Under the pieces are notes generated by a model. That model worked only from the letters and a program-made list of their open reading frames with translations. It was not told where the DNA came from and searched no databases. From NCBI GenBank assembly GCA_002633025.1, contig NMRB01001727.1:76010-140009 (forward strand): a stretch of 64,000 nt of DNA. The letters run 5' to 3'. This DNA is from Notospermus geniculatus (taxonomy: Eukaryota > Nemertea > Pilidiophora > Heteronemertea > Lineidae). Shown here one piece after another: positions 57,801 to 64,000 of the stretch; position 1 is the stretch's first letter, and each line of letters begins with the position of its first letter. Both the position numbers and the translations under genes were made by a program.

Positions 57801-59462
57801 GGGGGAGAAAAGCCCTCAAAGGAGGAATTGCGACAGTACCCAGGAAATCAGAGGAGGAAATTAGCGGCATGGATCCGAAGTTGGGACAGGTTGAGCCTAA
57901 GTTCCAGTGACGTCATGCGACGATGTTGCAAACTGCCGGATGGACGAGATGTTTCCCAGATCTGTTTGCCTGAGAAATATTACCAGACGGTTTACCAGCT
58001 CCTTCATGAGGAAATGGCACATCTTGGACCAGATCGGGTTGTTGCGTTGGCTCAAGAGAGGTTTTACTGGCCTGGAATGGTAAGTGATATCACTCGGTAT
58101 GTTAGGAAGCGTTGTCTCTGTCTAAAGGATAAGAAACCTAGGGTGCTACGGAGAGCTGAATTGAAGCCCATCCAGACGTCGCAGCCATTTGAGTTGATTG
58201 CAATAGATTATGTCCACCTGGAGCGATCGAAGGGAGGCCACGAGTACCTGCTTGTGATAGTTGACCATTTCACGAAGTTCGCACAAGCGTACCCCACAAG
58301 GAACAAGTCAGGGAAGACAGCCGCTGATATCATCTTTGATGACTTCATCCCTCGCTTTGGGTTTCCGGGCAAGTTGCATCATGATCAGGGGAAGGAATTT
58401 GAGAACAAGTTATTCCATCAACTTCAGAAGAGGTGCGGTATTGGGAGAAGTAGGACAACTCCGTACCACCCTTCAGGAAACGGCGTCTGTGAGCGGATGA
58501 ACCAGACAATACTTGGGATGTTGAGAACTCTGGCCGAGGACCACAAGAAAGATTGGAAAAGATACGTGAATAAGGTCGTCCATGCCTACAATTGTACTCG
58601 GAACGACTCTACTGGATATGCGCCATTCCGGCTTTTGTTCGGTCGGTCTCCGAGGCTTCCCATTGATGTAGTTTTTGGTTGCAAGCAGGACGAAGATTTG
58701 GATACAGTGGAGAAGTGGGCAAAACAGATGGGAGAGGCATATGAGTTGGCCAGGAAGAATATTCAGAAGTCGCAAGAGAAAGGGAAGAGGAATTACGACA
58801 ACCATCTTCGCAGTACCATCTTGGAGAGTGGAGATCGAGTGTTAGTGAGGAACCTCTCGGAGCGCGGAGGACCAGGCAAGTTGAGATCTTACTGGGAGGA
58901 GAAGGTTCATGTGGTGGTCCGTAGGATGGGAGATGATTCTCCAGTGTATGAGGTTCAACCAGAGGGAGGTCAAGGACGAACGAGAATACTCCACCGCAAC
59001 CTACTCCTCCAGTGTGACGAACTACCATTTGAGGGAGCACAGCCACCTCAGAGGAAGAGAAGACAGTTGAGGAAAGTCCTGGATCAACGACACCAGGATA
59101 GAGAGGACATAAAGGACACCCAGAGGGGACCGTCAGAGACGGACACTAGTAGTAGTGAGTTGGATAGTGCTGTTGTTGTTTGGGACAAACGGCTGGATCC
59201 AGAACATGAGCCATTTGAACCAGTAGCTGGGAGCGGGAGCCACAATGAAGCGGCAGAGACGAGTCCGGGAGAACAGAATCAGACAGAATTGGAACAGAGG
59301 GACTTTAGTACGGGGGACCAAGGATCTGCAACTGCAAATGCGGACGGGACGATGACAGTGATACGCCAGCGGACAGACCACAGCGGCAGCGTAGACCACC
59401 TCAGAAGTTCACCTATGACCAATTGGGAAAACCAACCTATCAGCCACAAGCGTTTCCGGTGA
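54894..59462 (+). CDS. pol: Pol polyprotein: MYND finger, protease, RT, RNase H, integrase
   Basis: The frame is -1 relative to gag and open from before the gag stop, so the coding entry is probably by frameshift. Numbering from 54894: MYND-type finger about 1-40 (KRCSGCHSATYCSKECQQQG, then W..H...C); aspartic protease DTGAQVSLV at 98; RT with FGVSGAPGCFQNFM and YLDD at about 580; RNase H HTDASAQGLGAVL near 760; integrase zinc region HEEMAH near 1038 with a CxC (KRCLCLK) rather than CxxC; catalytic Asp1105, Asp1164 and Glu1200 (D,D-35-E intact); a GPY/F-like module near 1325 (GPGKLRSYWEEKVHVVVRR). All catalytic motifs look intact. In the last approximately 40 residues a frameshift occurs: another frame carries RRPPQKFTYDQLGKPTYQP to a stop at 59549. 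Confidence 0.93.
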   Translation: MSCKLVSAAENMKRCSGCHSATYCSKECQQQGWTQHRTICHAIQSVEEHLEQQPVKELSGTVPELTPKNKRKLVKLIGEKCVVSFLVEGQRVDDMLWDTGAQVSLVGHSWLKDRFPNKDIRPISELIDEDLHIKSASGDGIKYVGYVELEVCPPNGDCHVGVPFLVTKSELEPPILGYNVISHWLGDSGFSSVFPTVERHKVSSVLSVLEQEQESFLGAVKIGRQNVIVPKGKTRKVRCFARVGAETSDQTAVFSSVGYDHWDGAVKIPQALVKLQRGAICAVTLPISNVSGCDVTLHRGMVIGRLESVRSLITVVPPDMPEVGGNKTETDGACEGKERGEKKEGMVVGAQQVSEDGKHGKGNQEGAHAGSDLWDPEVDLDEAVLSPEQIAIVRKMLREECHAFAHNDDDIGCAPSLELDIKLKDDVPVAQPYRVLPPPLYQEVKDYVTDLLNRNWIQRSKSCYSSPMVCVRKKDNTLRLCIDYRAINQKSHVPQLPMPRIEREIQTLIGNKYFSVIDQSKAYHQGFVKESCRPYTAFSTPWGLYEWLRIPFGVSGAPGCFQNFMEETLVDLRDKCCIPYLDDCLIFSKTFEQHVEDVRLVLRRLRSKGIKVKPAKCKLFRLETRFLGQLVSEKGYRMDPADVQPVVALKEKDPQTVGEVRQLLGLLGYYRKFIPDFSRRARCLYDLLSDLDSRSVGGKGKGLKEGKLKKSRKTKGGQKSSREKIDWRDEHRRTVEELIDCLTSAPVMAYPDYEKPFVLHTDASAQGLGAVLYQKQEDGNLRVIAFGSRSLSPAEKNYHLHSGKLEFLAFRWAVVERFRDFLYYAPHFEVYTDNNPLTYILTSAKLDATRHRWVGELADFKFSLHYKPGKTNVVADVLSRQPLDFEEYMRGCTETAGPEQLSALGSTLTKDGSETTVGWIEVLSPNPVKVAEEVEKSFTVNEVQVVPDDELARNQDDDLAVGLVKKWLRGGEKPSKEELRQYPGNQRRKLAAWIRSWDRLSLSSSDVMRRCCKLPDGRDVSQICLPEKYYQTVYQLLHEEMAHLGPDRVVALAQERFYWPGMVSDITRYVRKRCLCLKDKKPRVLRRAELKPIQTSQPFELIAIDYVHLERSKGGHEYLLVIVDHFTKFAQAYPTRNKSGKTAADIIFDDFIPRFGFPGKLHHDQGKEFENKLFHQLQKRCGIGRSRTTPYHPSGNGVCERMNQTILGMLRTLAEDHKKDWKRYVNKVVHAYNCTRNDSTGYAPFRLLFGRSPRLPIDVVFGCKQDEDLDTVEKWAKQMGEAYELARKNIQKSQEKGKRNYDNHLRSTILESGDRVLVRNLSERGGPGKLRSYWEEKVHVVVRRMGDDSPVYEVQPEGGQGRTRILHRNLLLQCDELPFEGAQPPQRKRRQLRKVLDQRHQDREDIKDTQRGPSETDTSSSELDSAVVVWDKRLDPEHEPFEPVAGSGSHNEAAETSPGEQNQTELEQRDFSTGDQGSATANADGTMTVIRQRTDHSGSVDHLRSSPMTNWENQPISHKRFR

Positions 59463-59970
59463 TGCCAGGGGTACAACCTATGGGGTGGCCTGGGCTGTAT
59501 GGGTGTGGGTATCCGGTCTTTGTGCAGTATCCGATCTCGACCTACGGGTAGATAGATTATTTTGGGACAGTAGAGTGGGGAAGTCGGGTTACGGACCCAT
59601 ATCGTTGTTTATCGATTTATTTTCTGTATTTTACAGTGTTCTTGTTAGTATTTTTCAGATCGTTACTCTTGGAGGACCCATGGTCATGGAAGCTGTTTAG
59701 GGTGAGGTGAAAGTGGATGGATTGCCCAGTTGTGGAAGAAGTCTGATGACTTGCTGTATGAGGCGAAGCGGTAATCTTTAGGTATTTTCGAGGAAACTGG
59801 CCATTTCTTCGATGATTTTGACTGCGAGGAAGAGGAGTACAGGTATCCTCTGTCCTTTATATGGTAATGTTTGACCACGTCTTGTACAGTGCCTGTAGAA
59901 TCGCATTTAGAGTTGTACTTTTGTTGGGTAATTTCACCGCTTGGGACACATGTCGGGACGACATTTTTCA

Positions 59971-59983
59971 AACGGGGGGAGAG
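59971..59983 (+). other. Polypurine tract
   Basis: AAACGGGGGGAGAG directly precedes the 3' LTR and would prime plus-strand synthesis. Confidence 0.75.
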
Positions 59984-60359
59984 TGTGGCAGAGTGAAAGG
60001 GGGGCCCTTTTTATTTTTCAGTTAGCCATTGGATACGTTGTTGTTGTTGCTGCACATGTAGGGTGTGGCACGTCGGTGTTTTTGACGTTCGACAATAGGG
60101 GGCGCGCACGCATTGTACCGCGCCGGGTGGGGATCGTGCATCTCAATTAAAATAAAAAGAAACTGTATTATGATAATATAATGATATAATTCAACAGGAT
60201 TTCAGGTAAAAATACCCATTGTATTTTACAAGGTTTTGTTTAGGTCTGCTACAATAAATCCGTGTGCTCGGAACTTTTCCTGTTCGCTCCATTATATTCC
60301 ATTTCCCTCCCGTTGTTCTTTCAGAACTACCCTGACAACCCTTCTAGCCCCGGGTAACA
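59984..60359 (+). repeat. 3' LTR, 376 bp
   Basis: It starts TGTGGCAGAG and ends GGGTAACA. It contains one copy of the 80-bp block and lacks the 541-bp segment of the 5' LTR. Shared parts differ at several positions and small indels, so the insertion is not brand new. Confidence 0.9.
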
Positions 60360-60948
60360 TTTTCAATTATGATGTCATCAGTGGCCGCCACTGACTCTAA
60401 ACTGTCAAATATAGTTGAAAAGAATCACTGCAAATACGTTTTTTGCAATGTAAACAACCAATAACATCACTTTTACCGCAAAAAATATCACAAGATATAT
60501 TGAAAATATCATCTCAAAACCCCCCAGGCCCGGCCTTGCCCCCTCAGCCGAAGGATCGATCGAAATACACCCCAAATCCCCACAGAAATAGCGCCAAAAC
60601 GAACGCTAATCGAAAGCGCGATCGCCACGCCATCTGACGGAATTTCGTGGAACTGAGACTGACGATCTATACAGCTGCTCCAATCAATGGCTTTATCAAT
60701 TACGCCTTTTATTTCGCCCCAGTGTTGGAGAATGTATGATTACAATACAATGCACGTAGCATGGTGGCGCCCTCGTGGGGTCTATCATGTTCTGAGCCGT
60801 CGTTTGAGGCATTTGCAGGGCGTTTGCAATTCTCTTGCTCGTCGCATGGGGGCTTTTTGTTCGTTCACGTCAGCTTTAACAACAGTCCACATTGGAAGTG
60901 CAGAAATGAAAGTTAAAACATGATCAAAAATGTCTTCTAGACTTTATC
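60360..60948. other. No gene recognised
   Basis: Unique-looking sequence right of the LTR element. No coding pattern or repeat end was identified. Confidence 0.4.
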
Positions 60949-61411
60949 AGTGTGGCTATTCAAATCTTTATCTTGGGATACGCTGGGGAAGAAGTTCCGC
61001 TACGTCACACTCGAGCAGACGACAAGTTGCATTTTGTTATGTAGGCCCTCTTTGCAGGGACAGTGACCTCATATTAATAAACCATAATGTTAATCGTTCC
61101 AATACTGGTACATAATTTACATGCATTAGTTTGAAGAGAGTCGCCATTCATGCATGGTGGGAGGAATTCAGCTTCCGAGGTGGTTTTTTTGGCCACAGTT
61201 CCCTTTCTATATGTTTCATGTGCGGTAAACCGTCATATAGATGAAAATATTAAAATTCATAACTTATTCAGCTACATTTATGAAAAAAACATGCATTTTG
61301 TACCCGGAAAAATTGAAATATGTCGAATTTAGGATAAGCTGGGGCAGACACAGCGGGGTATAGGCCTATCCAAAGTGATGTCAATATATTAACTTTTTAT
61401 CAGGAAATGTA

Positions 61412-61672
61412 TTTAAAGGAGCTCGACGTCCAAGTTGTAAACAAACTGGTTTGTTTACAAACAGTGGCCAGCAAACTAGTTTTATTTCTTCGTGAAGGTG
61501 GCAGCACCAGTAGCGCCCCGAGATCGTTGGACTGGTGCCCGGTCCAATGCAACTCACTCACGATATTCACGTCAGTACATATCACCGACAATGGGTGGCA
61601 GCACCGCAGGCGTCGCGTGGATAGAGAGCCAGTGAGTGAGTGTTTACAACTTGGACGTCCAACTCCTTTAAA
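61412..61672. mobile_element. TIR element of about 260 bp at a TTAA/TTTAAA site
   Basis: The ends TTTAAAGGAGCTCGACGTCC and GGACGTCCAACTCCTTTAAA are inverse, continuing to AAGTTGTAAAC. TTAA at both edges could be a piggyBac-type target duplication or part of the TIR. Confidence 0.7.
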
Positions 61673-61702
61673 CCCATTTTCAAGTAATATTTGGTACACC
61701 CT

Positions 61703-61760
61703 AGGGCCCGTATGCATAAAGATGGAATAAGCTTATTCCACCTTTATGCATACGGGCCCT
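61703..61760. repeat. 58-nt near-perfect palindrome
   Basis: AGGGCCCGTATGCATAAAG and its complement flank TGGAATAAGCTTATTCCA. Only one opposed pair (A/C) is mismatched. It is probably a hairpin MITE. Confidence 0.8.
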
Positions 61761-61880
61761 GATGTAAGACTTGCTATGGCCAAAACACACGATCCAGTTT
61801 TTCATCCAATTTTTTGGAAGCTCAGATTCCGGCCCTATTGGGGCTTCAATGTATAAACCCGCATGTAGGCCTTTATTGAG

Positions 61881-62197
61881 GCCAAAAGGGTGAATGTCGT
61901 CCTGGGTACCCCTAAAGGGTACCCAGGTCCAACCTGGGTATCCCTAAATGGCACCCAGGTACGTACTGGGTACCCTTTAGGAACCTAAAGGATACCCAGT
62001 TTGAAATTCCCGCCTGGTGAGATACCTGGAATCCAGGTTGATGGTACCTTTACCGCTCATCTCGTCATGTTCGTCAAACTGGGTATCCTTTAGGTTCCTA
62101 AAGGGTACCCAGTACGTACCTGGGTGCCATTTAGGGATACCCAGGTTGGACCTGGGTACCCTTTAGGGGTACCCAGGACGACATTCACCCTTTTGGC
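61881..62197. mobile_element. Foldback element with 124-bp arms built of TGGGTACCC words
   Basis: Arms 61881-62004 and 62074-62197 are almost exactly inverse. Each repeats TGGGTACCC, CCTAAAGG and ACCCAGGT words, so each arm is itself palindromic. The right arm ends at the 6-n gap. Confidence 0.85.
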
Positions 62198-62203
62198 NNN
62201 NNN
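62198..62203. other. Assembly gap, 6 n
   Basis: The gap begins exactly where the right foldback arm ends, suggesting the palindrome stopped the assembly or sequencing. Confidence 0.99.
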
Positions 62204-62788
62204 GTGATGGGTGGGTGGGTGGGGTCTGTGAAGCATGGTCAGATCTGATTGTGCCGAAACTTCCTGGCTTTTTCCTCTTTCTACTTTGTCATCCTTCATC
62301 TCCAACACTGGTACACCAGTTTCGCGAGAAACACGATACTGGAGCACGCACTTCATAAAACAGAGGTGCACTAGCAAAAACGGAAGCTGCATGCAAGCAG
62401 AGGCAATAAATTCACTCAAACCGTGAATTGTATGGTCATTCAAGGCATATTCGAAGCATTGGCATTGCAGTGAGGATCGCACATTACAGAAATTGTGAAA
62501 ATTGGAAAAAATACTGCTTTTCAAACGCAGTGTTTCAGTTTGGTTTGGTAGAAAGTATTCAATACAACTATACTGTCTGCCCCAGCGTACACCATGAAAG
62601 TTCCAGGGTCTGCCCCAGCGACTACTTCAGCTGGGTACATTTCTTGATATTTCTCCAAACTGGGCATACTTCGACGCATGGAAATGATTGAAAAATAATC
62701 TGAATTTACCGTGCTGATGCCATGCTGAAGGAATCCGTCCCTGATCCACGGCGAACCCTTGCAAAATGGCAAAATGCATGTTAACATG

Positions 62789-63055
62789 CACTCTTAGCCC
62801 AAAAGGTTCTTTAGGGGTTCTTTGTGCCACACCAGAGGAACCCCAAGGTTCTATATAGAACCTTCTGTAAAGAACCCGAAAGGGTTCCATATAGAACCTT
62901 TCTGTCGCCAAAGAACCCATAAAGGTTCCAGTTAGAACCCTTTTCTGAGGGAAAGGTTCTATCTGGAACCTCTAGGGGTTCTTAAACAACCCGAGGGTTC
63001 TTAAATCACAGGGTTCTCCTGGTGTGGCACCAAAGAACCTTTTCGGCTAAGAGTG
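62789..63055. mobile_element. MITE with iterated GGTTCT / AGAACC, 267 bp
   Basis: The ends CACTCTTAGCC and GGCTAAGAGTG are inverse, followed by AAAAGGTTCTTT and its complement and by TGTGCCACACCAG/CTGGTGTGGCACC. Inside are GGTTCTATATAGAACC-type palindromes. Elements built this way are widespread in fish and invertebrate genomes. No target duplication is clear. Confidence 0.75.
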
Positions 63056-63283
63056 TGGGGTGGGTATGCGTGTATTTTGTGTGAAATAGACCCGAATATG
63101 CAATAATCTCGCGATAAAGGCAATCATAATGGAACGGGCATAACTCGACATTATGAGACATATTAAAGTTCATAACATTTTAAACTGAAGGAGTAGCGAC
63201 GATTTTCTGATGCATCGTCTGCTCGAGTGTGACGTGGCGGAACTTCTTCCCCAGCGTCTCCCAAGATTTGAATAGCCACACTG

Positions 63284-63980
63284 TTTATTCAAGCCAAAAC
63301 ATTTCATCTTCTTCTGATTAACAGGCAGAAACTTATATCAAACTGTTGTATTATCAGCTCGTAGGCCTAACAGTTAACTATAGCACTATCGCCATCTAGG
63401 AACAACTCATGTAACTACAACCCCCAGTTAGGCCTAGGTCAATTACATATAATTAAGCAGCTCATTAAAGATAATGTATCACGACTTCATTGTTTACATT
63501 CAATGTTTGTGAACATGGATGTTTACATTATGTTATTGTGGACCTTTGGAACATGCCAACCCACCAAATTGAATACTTTTGGTATCAACAGAATTTCTAA
63601 AGTGGTATGCCACCATGAAATGCCACCATGAGGCGAGATACAAGATGGCGGCAAGTACGGATGGCCAGTGAACGACTGCTCATAATTTCTCCAATTTTTT
63701 GGATGATCCCAAGGTCTTTTCGGGTATCTGAAGGTATAGAACTGATATTTCTGGTTGTGATCATCAGATGAAAGAAACGCAGGTTCTATTCCTGCTGATA
63801 TAGTTAAAGAACTGAGACTTTAATTTTTCAACTGTCAGAGTTGCCGCAAATTCGTGTACAAAACACGTACTTGTACTATAATGTACATAGTGTAACCGAC
63901 CTTTGTCTGAGTGGATAATCCCCCCCGACGAAGGATATTGGATTAACATACTATATACCCAAGCATTCGTCACGCATGAT
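63284..63980. other. No gene recognised; YY1-like word at 63641
   Basis: CAAGATGGCGGC at 63641-63652 equals the YY1 consensus. A short frame MAASTDGQ starts at its ATG but ends at once. Otherwise the stretch is uninformative. Confidence 0.35.
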
Positions 63981-63983
63981 AAA

Positions 63984-64000
63984 ATGGCGGACGCTGGTAA
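63984..64000 (+). CDS. Possible first coding exon at window edge (MADAG...)
   Basis: AAAATGGCGGACGCTGG gives MADAG in a good start context and is cut by the window end. The ATGGCGG context is also YY1-like. The call rests on 17 bases only. Confidence 0.2.

Larger units (their letters stand above)
52457..60359 (+). mobile_element. Gypsy-type LTR retrotransposon, nearly intact
   Basis: LTRs start TGTGGCAG and end GGTAACA. The order is 5' LTR (52457-53367), tRNA-Pro-like primer site, gag, a -1 frameshift overlap, pol (PR, RT, RNase H, IN), purine-rich tract and 3' LTR (59984-60359). Integrase after RT/RNase H places it in the Gypsy group. There is no envelope frame between pol and the 3' LTR. 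The expected 4-5 bp target duplication is not found (GTATG against TTTTC), which suggests recombination or rearrangement of one LTR. Only one frameshift was seen, in the Pol tail. Confidence 0.9.
60949..63283. repeat. Inverted repeat arms about 2.2 kb apart
   Basis: 60949-61023 and 63215-63283 are inverse (AGTGTGGCTATTCAAATCTT, GCTGGGGAAGAAGTTCCGC and GTCACACTCGAGCAGACGA shared). The interval holds several smaller inverted-repeat elements and a gap. It could be one large element or an inverted duplication. Confidence 0.65.

Noticed and set aside
52457-60359. Endogenous retrovirus with envelope
   Set aside because: No frame with signal peptide or membrane anchor lies between pol and the 3' LTR. 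It is a Gag-Pol Gypsy element.

Overview
This window is a piece of an animal (metazoan) draft-genome scaffold. Intron-bearing genes with GT-AG boundaries, tRNA-derived SINE sequence, many short inverted-repeat transposons, a Gypsy-type LTR retrotransposon and assembly gaps (24158-24211, 46401-46725, 62198-62203, single n at 28492, 36226 and 43340) all say so. A TRPM-type channel gene and the style of the repeats fit a marine invertebrate (lophotrochozoan or invertebrate deuterostome). I cannot name the species. The palindrome TAGGCCTA is conspicuously frequent throughout.

Layout. 1-3.1 kb: three phase-compatible + strand exons of a TRPM channel (S2 to S6). 3.1-12.8 kb: no genes, but nested repeats: three copies of a family full of AGGTCA half-sites, a SINE, TIR elements with target duplications, and two large foldback structures (10651-11358 and 11372-12724). 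13.2-15.9 kb: inverted, decayed pieces of an uncharacterised gene family (GCDTTS motif plus a Cys-rich tail), one cut by a 358-bp TIR element. 16.1-17.3 kb: a small MITE and tandem repeats.

17.4-43.3 kb, minus strand: a head-to-tail cluster of multi-exon transposase-like genes (DUF6729-type, as I recall that family). There are three full-length or near full-length copies, one truncated copy and two C-terminal halves. All carry stops, frameshifts or insertions. Two segments about 7.2 kb apart are almost identical and both end close to an n, so recent tandem duplication and assembly duplication are both possible.

43.4-50.9 kb, minus strand: the most interesting gene. A FAR1-like/MULE-transposase/SWIM-finger region is followed by nine exons coding an OTU-like peptidase and a PHD-like finger. 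All measurable splice phases agree across these exons, and also agree with joining the two halves. Two frameshifts in the MULE-SWIM exon are the caveat.

52.4-60.4 kb, plus strand: a nearly intact Gypsy-type LTR retrotransposon. Gag and Pol overlap in the -1 frame, with a GGGAAAC slippery heptamer followed by a complementary H-type pseudoknot. Pol starts with a MYND-type zinc finger whose first cysteine is encoded upstream of the Pol ORF start and so is reached only by frameshifting. Its 5' LTR holds 541 bp absent from the 3' LTR, including a perfect 80-bp duplication with a splice donor.

60.4-64 kb: no recognisable gene, but several palindromes and MITEs. A possible first coding exon lies at the very end.
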